Assembly (NCBI GenBank): GCA_003510325.1
Contig: DONB01000083.1
Coordinates: forward strand, 288 to 9,440
Length of the DNA: 9,153 nucleotides
From: Thiobacillus sp.
Lineage (GTDB): Bacteria > Pseudomonadota > Gammaproteobacteria > Burkholderiales > Thiobacillaceae
Direction: 5' to 3'
Shown here: one piece after another, positions 1-6,023 of the stretch
Layout of the letters: the number at the start of each line of letters is the position of its first letter
Position numbering within the stretch: position 1 is the stretch's first letter
Program-made: the position numbers and the translations under genes
Notes under the pieces: generated by a model
What the model was told of the DNA's origin: nothing
Databases searched by the model: none
What the model saw: only the letters and a program-made list of their open reading frames with translations

Positions 1-229
1 CCTGAAGGGTCTGCGAGATCTCCAGCATCGTGCGCGACACCCCGGGATCGGAGTGGCCGAGGACTGCGCAGAACTGGCCGCTGTTCAAATCCAGATAGCG
101 GTTTCCGTCCGCATCCCAGACATAGCTCCCCTGCCCTCGCACCAGCACGATGTCGCGGAAATTCAGGACGGGAAGCATGTACTTCCCGTACTCGGAAAGC
201 AGTGTCTGGTTGTTGTCTGTCTGGCTCAC
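1..229 (-). CDS. Class III PLP-dependent aminotransferase, N-terminal part (cut by window edge)
   Basis: Only the first 76 or so residues are in the window; the gene continues past the left edge. The visible part reads from a GTG at 229 and includes YVWDADGNRYLDLNSGQF followed by LGHSDP. This is the typical N-terminal signature of class III (acetylornithine/GABA/glutamate-1-semialdehyde type) aminotransferases, in which a 'D.dG..yLDl.sG....lGH..P' block precedes the PLP domain. The PLP lysine lies outside the window, so activity cannot be confirmed. The start is uncertain: GTG at 229 follows the carrier-protein stop by 31 bp but has no clear ribosome binding site; an in-frame ATG at 178 has a GGGAAG upstream but would remove 17 residues that look native. 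It is the last visible gene of the glycan operon. By family it would exchange an amino group on a small keto or aldehyde substrate. Here I infer a role in making or tailoring the carrier-bound acyl group; the substrate is unknown. Confidence 0.8.
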   Translation of the reverse strand, partial: MSQTDNNQTLLSEYGKYMLPVLNFRDIVLVRGQGSYVWDADGNRYLDLNSGQFCAVLGHSDPGVSRTMLEISQTLQ

Positions 230-260
230 GGCGAAGGGCTGGATGAATATAGGTTGGGGC

Positions 261-527
261 TCAGGATTGAGCGCGTTTCTCTTCGATCAGCGCAACCAGT
301 CCGCCGACGGTTTTGATCCTGTCGCCGAGCATTTCCGCTTCCGATAGCCGGATCTGGAATCGCTCTTCGATGCGGAAGATGAATTTGATGAAGGCAAGCG
401 AATCGATATGGCCGTTTTCGAGGTATCGGTAGGACGCCATCGCCGAATGTTCCGGAACCGCGCCTTTTTCCTCGAGCAGCTGCACGATGAAATCGTAAAC
501 AGGGTGGCCCTTGCCGGGGTGACTCAT
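261..527 (-). CDS. Discrete acyl carrier protein (phosphopantetheine-binding)
   Basis: This 88-residue protein has the size and fold pattern of a stand-alone acyl carrier protein. The key motif is NGHIDSLAF, where Ser43 of DSL is the predicted attachment site for 4'-phosphopantetheine. A helix-rich tail ends with GLVALIEEK, as in helix 4 of carrier proteins. I chose the ATG at 527 because it overlaps the upstream oxidoreductase stop as ATGA and has GGGAG five bases ahead; an ATG at 539 in the same frame would overlap that ribosome binding site. The sequence differs from housekeeping AcpP: it lacks the usual acidic 'GADSLDTVEL' context and has NGHIDSLAFIKFIF, typical of specialised carriers in secondary-metabolite or glycan clusters. 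Its likely partner is the AMP-forming ligase two genes upstream, which could load it. It probably carries an acyl or aminoacyl group in the cytoplasm. The cargo is not deducible from the sequence. Confidence 0.88.
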   Translation of the reverse strand: MSHPGKGHPVYDFIVQLLEEKGAVPEHSAMASYRYLENGHIDSLAFIKFIFRIEERFQIRLSEAEMLGDRIKTVGGLVALIEEKRAQS

Positions 528-1651
528 ACCGTCTCCCACTTTCTGCTCCGGGCCGAACGGGAAATGGCCTCCAGGAAGCGCAAGCCCTCTTCCGACTCCT
601 GGGCGCCATAGACGAAATCGTTGCGCGTCATGGCCCCGGATTGATGCTGGCGCAGCTGATCGGCGATATCAGTATAGAGATTGGCAAAGGCCTCGATGAA
701 CCCGGAGGGATGGCCGGATTTGAAGCGGTTGTAGCGCACCTGCCGGGCCAGCCCGGCATCGTCGGCCCCGCGGTCGATGAGCGACCTGCGTCCGTCGGCA
801 TGGTTGAGCAGCAGATCCTCGGGCTGCATCTGGAACCATTCGGCGCTCGCCAGGCTGCCGTAGACGCGTATGCGCAGGCCATTGCGGTTACCGAGCGCGG
901 TCTTTCCGAACCAGGACTGCACCCGCAGGTCGTCCTCGTAATGCGCGAGGCAATAGACGTTGTCGACGATATCGCCGAACTGGCCATAGGTGGCCTGGTC
1001 GCCGATGACCTCCAGCGGCGCCTTGCCGCCGGTCAGGAAGTGAACCAGATGATGGGCATGGACGCCCAGATCGAGCGACACCGTGGGGACGGCATGATCC
1101 TTGAGGCGCCAGGCCTGCGGCGCAGCCGCCTGCCGCAGGAAGCCTTCCTGGGGAATTTCGACATGAATCTGCTGGAGACGCCCGAGGCGACCCTCGGCAA
1201 TCATGCGGCGCAGTTCGCGCACCATCGGGTAGCCGGAATAATTGTAGGTCACCGCCAGAAAGCCCCGGTTGCGCGACACGGCCTCGCCGATGCCACGGCA
1301 TTCGTCGCTGGACACCGCCAGCGCCTTTTCGCAAATGACCGGATAGCCGGCATCGAGTGCCGCGACGACCATCTCCCGGTGATCCGGCGTGGGCGTCAGC
1401 ACGACGATGGCATCGAGGTCGCGCGTCTCGCTTTCCAGCAGCGCGCCCCAGCTGGCATGCGTGCGTTCGGGCGGAATGCCGTAAGTCTGCGCCGTCTCGA
1501 CATTGATCTCGGGACGCCGGCTGAAGCACCCGCAATCGACGCGGAAATGGCCATCCAGCCGGCTGGAGTTGTAGTGCGTATAACCCACGGCCGAGTTCAG
1601 GGCGCCGCCGATGAAGCCGAGTCGCAGGGGGGGCAAGGGGGCATGAGCCAT
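524..1651 (-). CDS. Gfo/Idh/MocA-family NAD(P)-dependent oxidoreductase
   Basis: A full-length 375-residue member of the glucose-fructose oxidoreductase / inositol dehydrogenase / MocA family. The N-terminal Rossmann fold shows LGFIGGALNSAVG (residues 11-23) and VVLTPTPDHREMV (83-95). The family's catalytic motif appears as CEKA (107-110; EKP in most members), with Lys109 as the expected catalytic or substrate-positioning lysine. The C-terminal sheet domain carries DLGVHAHHL (194-202), whose His residues fit the family's second active-site motif. Members usually oxidise or reduce a hydroxyl on a sugar, nucleotide sugar, cyclitol or similar small molecule. The gene starts three bases after the ligase stop with AAGGA well placed, and its stop overlaps the carrier-protein start. 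It could act on the sugar or on the acyl precursor; the operon position next to the carrier protein makes either plausible. Substrate unknown. Confidence 0.9.
   Translation of the reverse strand: MAHAPLPPLRLGFIGGALNSAVGYTHYNSSRLDGHFRVDCGCFSRRPEINVETAQTYGIPPERTHASWGALLESETRDLDAIVVLTPTPDHREMVVAALDAGYPVICEKALAVSSDECRGIGEAVSRNRGFLAVTYNYSGYPMVRELRRMIAEGRLGRLQQIHVEIPQEGFLRQAAAPQAWRLKDHAVPTVSLDLGVHAHHLVHFLTGGKAPLEVIGDQATYGQFGDIVDNVYCLAHYEDDLRVQSWFGKTALGNRNGLRIRVYGSLASAEWFQMQPEDLLLNHADGRRSLIDRGADDAGLARQVRYNRFKSGHPSGFIEAFANLYTDIADQLRQHQSGAMTRNDFVYGAQESEEGLRFLEAISRSARSRKWETV
533..537 (-). promoter_or_regulatory. Ribosome binding site of the carrier protein gene
   Basis: GGGAG on the minus strand lies five bases before the ATG at 527, inside the last codons of the oxidoreductase gene. 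It supports the 527 start over the ATG at 539 and, with the ATGA overlap, suggests translational coupling. Confidence 0.6.
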
Positions 1652-1654
1652 GAA

Positions 1655-3199
1655 TTATCCTTGTTGCAGTCCGCTGGAATAGGCCTGCCGAAGTGCGGGT
1701 TTGTCGAGTTTACCCATTGCGTTCCTTGGGAGCGCCGGGACGACAAAGAAACGGCGAGGCTGCTGGAAATCTCCCAGGCGCTGCATGCAGTGCCGCTGCA
1801 GCTCGCGCTGTTCGGGCGGCGCGTCGGGCGCATGAAACGCAACGACCACGCCGACCACTTCACCCAGCTGTTCGTCCTGCAGCGGAATGGCCGCGCATTC
1901 CCTGACTGCGGGATGGGCGGCGATCACGTCCTCGATGTCCTTGGGATAGATGTTGATCCCGCCGCAGATGATGATGTCCTTGATGCGTCCGAGGAAGTAG
2001 AGGAAGCCTTCGTCATCCATCCTGCCGAGGTCGCCGGTACGGAAATAGTCCCCCCACATGGCGGCTGCCGTGGCATCCGGCTGGGCGTAGTAGCCGCTGA
2101 ACAGCATGGGCGTGCGGCAAACGATTTCGCCGGCCGTATCCGGCGGCACGGGGTGTCCGTCTTCGCCGAGGATCCGCACCTCCGTTCCGGGGATGGCCGT
2201 GCCGACCGAACCGAGCCTGTGCGAAGCATCCCCGGGCGACAGGTTGGTGGCAATGGCGATTTCCGACGCGCCGTAGCACTCGTGGAATTCGCCCGGCAGG
2301 CGGGCCAGCAGCCCGGCTTTCGTTTCATCGTCCAGCAGCGCCGAAGAAGACACCAGGCAGCGTAGCGAAGGCAGCGTTTCCTGGCTGGACACCAGCACGT
2401 CCAGTATCTGCTTGAGTTGGGACGAGACGGCGATGGAGAAGCTCACGCCGTGCCGACGGACCGCGGCGATCCAGGTCGCCGGGGTGAAATGCTCCATGAC
2501 GATGCTGGTCCCGCCCGAGGTCAACGGCATCAGCACAAGCCGTTGCGCCAGGGAGTGGTAAAGCGGCGTGGCCGCGAGCGTCACGTCGGCGGCGGTGACC
2601 CCATACAGTTCGGCGGCTGCGGCGGCGCGCAGCAGCTTGGTGTGCTGGCTGAGGAGGATGGGCTTGGGCGTGCCGGTGGAGCCGGAGGTCAGCACCATGA
2701 GGTAGGGCAGCTCGTCCTGCAGCATGGGGACCGCCCCGGGCCGGGCGGCGCCCGCATCGATCAGCGTCTGCAGGGATAGCCAGCCTTCGCGGTCCCCGCC
2801 GGCCACCACGCGAAGGCTGCCCGGAGGAAGCGGCAGCCCGGCAAGCTGGGCCGTGGCGCCGGACCATGCGATCAGGTGCCGGACATCGGCGGTTCCGAAG
2901 GTGGACGCCAGCGCCTGCGGGCTCAGTCCCATGCTCTGGGGCACGATGACCGCGCCCAGGCGCGCACCGGCGAGCAGCGTCAGAACAAACTCGGCGCAAT
3001 TGGGCAGCAGCACGCCGATGTGGTCGCCGGCCTGCACGCCCGCCAGCGAGAGACCGTCTGCCAGCGCATCCACGTCCCGCAGGAGATCGCGATAGCTGTA
3101 GCTGTCGGCGCCCACCACGAGCGCCAGCTTGCCAGGGGTCCGTTCAGCGGCACGCCGGAAGTGCCCGTAGAGGGGAGCGGGTTGCAATGAGGTCGGCAT
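1655..3199 (-). CDS. AMP-forming acyl/aryl acid ligase (ANL adenylating family)
   Basis: A 514-residue adenylate-forming enzyme with the full set of core motifs: the phosphate-binding loop TSGSTGTPKP (171-180, ending in Pro where Gly is usual), YGASE (309-313), YFRTGDLGRMDDEGFLYF (385-402), the hinge GRIKDIII (404-411), and the C-terminal catalytic lysine in RNAMGKLDK (Lys497). All expected catalytic positions are present, so it should be active. It would activate a carboxylic acid with ATP to an acyl-AMP and pass it to CoA or to a phosphopantetheine carrier; the carrier protein gene two positions downstream makes the latter attractive. The reading frame is open further upstream to 3298, but those 33 residues overlap the acyltransferase gene and look non-native. 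The ATG at 3199 starts seven bases after the preceding stop, without a clear ribosome binding site. Substrate not predictable by eye; fatty, hydroxy and amino acids are all possible. Confidence 0.9.
   Translation of the reverse strand: MPTSLQPAPLYGHFRRAAERTPGKLALVVGADSYSYRDLLRDVDALADGLSLAGVQAGDHIGVLLPNCAEFVLTLLAGARLGAVIVPQSMGLSPQALASTFGTADVRHLIAWSGATAQLAGLPLPPGSLRVVAGGDREGWLSLQTLIDAGAARPGAVPMLQDELPYLMVLTSGSTGTPKPILLSQHTKLLRAAAAAELYGVTAADVTLAATPLYHSLAQRLVLMPLTSGGTSIVMEHFTPATWIAAVRRHGVSFSIAVSSQLKQILDVLVSSQETLPSLRCLVSSSALLDDETKAGLLARLPGEFHECYGASEIAIATNLSPGDASHRLGSVGTAIPGTEVRILGEDGHPVPPDTAGEIVCRTPMLFSGYYAQPDATAAAMWGDYFRTGDLGRMDDEGFLYFLGRIKDIIICGGINIYPKDIEDVIAAHPAVRECAAIPLQDEQLGEVVGVVVAFHAPDAPPEQRELQRHCMQRLGDFQQPRRFFVVPALPRNAMGKLDKPALRQAYSSGLQQG
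1658..1662 (-). promoter_or_regulatory. Ribosome binding site of the oxidoreductase gene
   Basis: AAGGA on the minus strand sits six bases before the ATG at 1651, covering the end of the ligase gene just before and into its TAA stop. Termination of the ligase and initiation of the oxidoreductase are therefore likely coupled. Confidence 0.6.
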
Positions 3200-3206
3200 G
3201 CTCAGG

Positions 3207-3887
3207 CTAACGGGCGGAACGGGCGATAAATTGAAGAAAGGCCTGGCTCGACAGCGGAAAGCGCTCGCCGCTTGCCGAGATGTAGACCTCTTCGGCAAGC
3301 GTGTCCCGGGTCACCAGCGTGTTTGCGCCCACAAAACACTGTCTTTCGATCCGGATGTTGTCGCCGATGGTCGCGTTGATGCCCAGAAAAGACGCGTCCC
3401 CGATCACGCTTTCGCCTCCGATGGCCACGCCTGAATTGATCCAGCAGGCGTCGCCGATGCGGCAGCCATGGCCGATCGACGCATTGCTGGCGATGAAGAC
3501 GCTGTTGCCGATCTGCGTGTAGGGATGAATGGCGACATGGTCGAGGACGATGGTGTTCTCTCCCACCGACGCGGTGGGGTGGCGAACGACGGAAGAATGG
3601 ACGTAGCTGGCGAAGGCGTAGCCCTTGGCCAGTCCTTCCCGGTGCTTGCGGGCTCGCAAGCCGTTCATTTCCAGATAGCCGACCGCGGTGATCAGGCAGT
3701 GGTCCGCCGGGGGATAACGGGTCTCGACCTCCTCGAAGGGGATGACGGGGAGACCCTCGATGACGGGGTCAGTCAGGACCGCACGGTCGACCGTAAACGC
3801 CACGACCTCGTGTTCCAGCCGCGCAAAATGCAGAAACATGCGCGCCATCTGGCCGTTGCCGTAGATGATCAGTTTTTTACGTGTCAT
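3207..3887 (-). CDS. NeuD/PglD-type sugar O/N-acyltransferase (left-handed beta-helix)
   Basis: A 226-residue protein of the sialic-acid O-acetyltransferase (NeuD) / bacillosamine N-acetyltransferase (PglD) family. The N-terminal part is a small Rossmann-like domain (KKLIIYGNGQMARM, residues 4-17) that binds the nucleotide sugar in PglD. From about residue 95 it runs in hexapeptide repeats (for example VGENTIV, IGNSVFI, IGDACWI, IGDNIRI), which fold as a left-handed beta-helix and form a trimer with acyl-CoA between subunits. The motif SIGHGCRIGD places His140 where the family's catalytic base sits. Length is normal. Directly after a sugar aminotransferase gene, the simplest role is N-acylation of the 4-amino group of a UDP- or dTDP-linked amino sugar. 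Relatives use acetyl-CoA; the ligase and carrier protein in the same operon raise the chance of another donor. There is a 72-bp spacer before it with no strong ribosome binding site. Confidence 0.88.
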   Translation of the reverse strand: MTRKKLIIYGNGQMARMFLHFARLEHEVVAFTVDRAVLTDPVIEGLPVIPFEEVETRYPPADHCLITAVGYLEMNGLRARKHREGLAKGYAFASYVHSSVVRHPTASVGENTIVLDHVAIHPYTQIGNSVFIASNASIGHGCRIGDACWINSGVAIGGESVIGDASFLGINATIGDNIRIERQCFVGANTLVTRDTLAEEVYISASGERFPLSSQAFLQFIARSAR

Positions 3888-3959
3888 CGCCGTCGCCCGA
3901 CACGTGTGCGAACACGCACGCCCTGCCTGTTTTCTGCATGAACCTTTGAGCCGACCGCA

Positions 3960-5075
3960 TTATTGCACCGCGATCAGCCGGGCGATGGTTTCGATTTGCG
4001 CATCGTCCAGGGCCGGATAAATCGGCAGGCACAGTATTTTTTGTGCCGCCGCGACCGCGGCCGGAAGATTGTCCTGGTGCGCCGACGGCAGCCCCCGATA
4101 CATCGAGAAGTCCGAAATCAGGGGGTAAAAATAGCGGCGCGGGTGGATGCCCTTGTCCTTGAGTTTCTGGTGAAGATCGTCACGGCTGATCGGATAATCC
4201 GCCTCGACCAGAATCGGAAAATACGCGAAATTGGCCGCGTTCTCCCTATCGGCCGGAAGGCATTGGATGCCGGCCACCCCGTCCAGGCGCTCACGGTAGG
4301 CCGCGTCGATTTCCTTGCGACGTGCGAGCGCCTTGTCGATATGCTTCAGCTGAAGCAAACCCAATGCGGCATTGACCTCGCTCATCTTGCCATTGATACC
4401 GGGCGCGACGACCGCCACCTCGTCGACGAAGCCGAAGTTCTTCAAATGATCGATGCGGTTTTTGGTTTTTGCATCGGGGCAGACGATCGCCCCGCCTTCG
4501 AAGGTATTGAAAACCTTGGTGGCATGGAAGCTCAGCACCGACAAATCGCCATGCCTGAAGATGCTGCCGCCCGCGTCGCGTACGCCGAAGGCATGCGCGC
4601 CGTCATAAATGACCTTGAGGTTGTAATTGTCGGCGATGGTCTGGATGGCTTCGACATCGCAGGGGCGGCCATAGCAATGCACGGGCATGATGGCGGTGGT
4701 GTGCGGCGTGATGGCGGCTTCGATCTTCGCCGGGTCGAGATTGAGCGTATCGGGGTCGATGTCCACGAACACGGGTTTGATGCCGTTCCATAGCAGGGAG
4801 TGCGAGGTGGCCACGAAGGAATACGGTGTGGTGATGACCTCGCCCGTGATTCGCAACGATTGCAATGCCGTGATCAGCGCGATCGTGCCATTGGTGAACA
4901 AGGCGATGTGATCGACTCCAAGGTATTCGCACAACGCCTGTTCCAGTTGTTGATGGAAAGGACCATTGTTGGTGAGCTGCTTGCTCTCCCATATCTTTTC
5001 CAGATAGGGGATGAACTCGTCCAAGGGCGGCAGATAGGGTTGCGTGACGTAGATGTGTTTTGGATCGGTGATCAT
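3960..5075 (-). CDS. DegT/DnrJ/EryC1/StrS sugar aminotransferase, VioA-like
   Basis: A 371-residue full-length PLP-dependent nucleotide-sugar aminotransferase. The internal aldimine lysine is Lys187 in SFHATKVFNTFEGG (182-195); YDGAHAFG (157-164) holds Asp158, which contacts the PLP ring nitrogen, and SFVATSHSLLWNG (86-98) is the usual substrate-side segment. The N-terminus, with PYLEKIWESKQLTNNG, resembles from memory the VioA/FdtB group, which forms dTDP-4-amino-4,6-dideoxyglucose (viosamine) or 3-amino sugars from dTDP-keto sugars. I did not run an alignment, so the exact regiochemistry is open. It is the first gene of the run; AGGG stands seven bases before the ATG at 5075. Its base composition is clearly lower in GC than feoB or mmsA: two hand-counted 60-base lines gave 32/60 (4441-4500) against 46/60 (7321-7380). 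That fits a horizontally acquired glycan locus. Confidence 0.92.
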   Translation of the reverse strand: MITDPKHIYVTQPYLPPLDEFIPYLEKIWESKQLTNNGPFHQQLEQALCEYLGVDHIALFTNGTIALITALQSLRITGEVITTPYSFVATSHSLLWNGIKPVFVDIDPDTLNLDPAKIEAAITPHTTAIMPVHCYGRPCDVEAIQTIADNYNLKVIYDGAHAFGVRDAGGSIFRHGDLSVLSFHATKVFNTFEGGAIVCPDAKTKNRIDHLKNFGFVDEVAVVAPGINGKMSEVNAALGLLQLKHIDKALARRKEIDAAYRERLDGVAGIQCLPADRENAANFAYFPILVEADYPISRDDLHQKLKDKGIHPRRYFYPLISDFSMYRGLPSAHQDNLPAAVAAAQKILCLPIYPALDDAQIETIARLIAVQ

Positions 5076-5082
5076 CGATTAA

Positions 5083-5086
5083 CCCT
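5083..5086 (-). promoter_or_regulatory. Ribosome binding site of the sugar aminotransferase gene
   Basis: AGGG on the minus strand lies seven bases before the ATG at 5075 and supports that start. I could not find a convincing promoter pair further upstream. Confidence 0.45.
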
Positions 5087-5156
5087 GATAACTCAATCGT
5101 TCGCTACAGGAGCACAGGTGTGCCCATGGATCTGTTGTCGATTCCTGCAGCGGACA

Positions 5157-5330
5157 TCACGCCAGCTGAACACCCTGGATGCGGCCTGTCTCGTGTTCGC
5201 GCACGCGATCAGCAACAGGCATGGGTGTGTCCAACAACGGCTGCGGGAGAATTTTCTTGATGCAGGGTTCGGCAGCCCGGGCACAGTCTATCAGGCCCAT
5301 GCGCGGCTCCGGTTTGAAAGCGGTGAGCAT
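5157..5330 (-). pseudogene. Possible small ORF or gene remnant, unknown
   Basis: An ATG at 5330 opens 57 codons ending in TGA at 5157; the frame stays open for about 15 more codons upstream without another ATG. The translation (with PRMGLIDCARAAEPCIKKI near the start and TPMPVADRVREHETGRIQG later) looks more protein-like than random, and third positions are moderately GC-biased. There is no ribosome binding site before the ATG, and I recognise no family. It may be a decayed end of a former gene at the island edge or a chance frame. Confidence 0.2.
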
Positions 5331-5394
5331 CGGGCGCCCCCCCAGGACGGAGTGTCGGGAAAGCCACGAATATCAGAAAGCGTGTCGCCGCGTC

Positions 5395-5787
5395 TCACGC
5401 CCAGTACTTCGCCTTGTCCGGCAGCACCCACCGCACCCCGCCCCTCGCATCCTCCTTGTCGCCGCGATAGCGCGGAATCAGGTGGATGTGCAGGTGCGGC
5501 ACGCTCTGGCCGCCGGCCTGGCCGTGGTTGATGCCGATGTTGTAGCCGTCGGGCTGGTGGTGGCGGTCGAGCACATCCTTGGCCTGCGCCAGCATTTTGA
5601 GCATCGCCAGATGCTCGGCCTCGGTGGCTTCGAACAGGGTGGCGAAGTGGCGGCGCGGAATGATGACGGTGTGGCCGAGCGAGACGGGAAAGCCGTCGCG
5701 GTAGGCCACTGCAAGTTCATGTTCGGCGACGATGCGGTGGGGATCGAGTATGCAGAATGGACAGGGCTTGCTTGCGGGTTCGGTCAT
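5395..5787 (-). CDS. HIT-family nucleotide phosphoramidase/hydrolase
   Basis: A 130-residue histidine-triad protein. The signature HLHIHLIPRY starts at residue 98; by family knowledge the middle histidine (His100) is the nucleophile that forms a nucleotidyl intermediate. The N-terminal CPFC (residues 9-12) is a common metal-binding variant in bacterial HIT proteins, and GHTVIIPRRH (38-47) plus YNIGINHGQAGGQ (82-94) are conserved strands of the fold. The C-terminal GGVRWVLPDKAKYW is typical of the group. These cytosolic enzymes hydrolyse AMP-lysine, AMP-NH2 or dinucleoside polyphosphates; the exact substrate cannot be told. The frame is open much further upstream (to 5988), but the family N-terminus begins at the ATG at 5787; the ribosome binding site is weak (AAGG immediately before). 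It is divergent from feoB and shares its strong GC bias, so it belongs to the core part of the window. Confidence 0.92.
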   Translation of the reverse strand: MTEPASKPCPFCILDPHRIVAEHELAVAYRDGFPVSLGHTVIIPRRHFATLFEATEAEHLAMLKMLAQAKDVLDRHHQPDGYNIGINHGQAGGQSVPHLHIHLIPRYRGDKEDARGGVRWVLPDKAKYWA

Positions 5788-5918
5788 GCCTTGAATATGC
5801 TCGTGTCGTTTTTCGTGAATCGTTGCAGTCCGGTCGCGCAGTCGCGAGCGGAGGTCGTTGCGTGGGTTCCTTTTCGACCCGAGTGTAACCGATGCGGCGG
5901 ATAGCCGGCGCGTGCCAT

Positions 5919-5945
5919 GACTGGACCCACGACCCGGGTCCAGTC
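5919..5945. repeat. Perfect 10-bp inverted repeat between HIT gene and feoB
   Basis: The arms GACTGGACCC and GGGTCCAGTC are exact reverse complements separated by seven bases. The right arm also takes part in a shorter perfect palindrome, GACCCGGGTC (5931-5940), and GTCTAGAC (5943-5950) overlaps its end. No T tract follows on either strand, so it is unlikely to be an intrinsic terminator. It lies 15 bp upstream of the feoB -35 box and could be an operator or a hairpin in the HIT transcript leader. Confidence 0.7.
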
Positions 5946-5960
5946 TAGACAAGACAAGGG

Positions 5961-5989
5961 TTGACAGCCACGGCAGAAACCCATACAAA
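5961..5989 (+). promoter_or_regulatory. Sigma70-like promoter of feoB
   Basis: A perfect TTGACA at 5961-5966 is followed, after a 17-bp spacer, by TACAAA at 5984-5989 (four of six matches to TATAAT). Transcription should start near 5995-5998, giving a leader of about 26-29 bases before the feoB ATG. The Fur box begins at the last base of the -10 box, the usual geometry for repression by blocking polymerase. Confidence 0.7.
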
Positions 5990-6005
5990 TGAGAAACATT
6001 CTCAT
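5989..6005. promoter_or_regulatory. Fur box (iron-responsive operator) of feoB
   Basis: ATGAGAA-ACA-TTCTCAT is a perfect 7-3-7 inverted repeat, very close to natural Fur operators of the form AATGAGAATNATTCTCATT. It covers the predicted transcription start and lies 18 bases before the feoB start. By established knowledge, Fe2+-loaded Fur bound here would block transcription when iron is plentiful and release it under iron shortage. Its position in front of an iron transporter supports both calls. Confidence 0.85.
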
Positions 6006-6023
6006 ATCAGTCACCACTAATAA

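Larger units (their letters stand above)
5076..5394. other. 319-bp intergenic region, no confident gene
   Basis: This gap separates the HIT gene from the glycan operon; both neighbours are on the minus strand. It must hold the operon promoter unless transcription reads through from the HIT gene, but I see no clear -35/-10 pair and no hairpin followed by a T run after the HIT stop. GGGCGCCC near 5333-5340 is a short perfect palindrome without a T tract. One minus-strand frame (5157-5330) is open for 57 codons and is listed separately. Base composition changes across this gap, so it may mark the edge of an acquired segment. Confidence 0.5.

Noticed and set aside
641..2365. A 574-codon plus-strand frame opposite the oxidoreductase and ligase genes
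   Set aside because: It crosses two well-supported minus-strand genes and their junction, and its translation shows no recognisable domain.
3888..3959. Hairpin GTGCG-TGTT-CGCAC in the spacer before the acyltransferase gene, as a terminator
   Set aside because: The stem is only five base pairs and no T run follows; downstream genes read as the same operon.
5136..5181. A sigma54-like promoter (TGGC then GC at GG-N10-GC spacing) upstream of the sugar aminotransferase gene
   Set aside because: The -24 half is only partly matched and the -12 half reads CCGC rather than TTGC. The spacing match alone is weak and likely chance.
5331..5394. Intrinsic terminator after the HIT gene
   Set aside because: There is a GGGCGCCC palindrome and a G run, but no stem-loop followed by a T tract on the minus strand.
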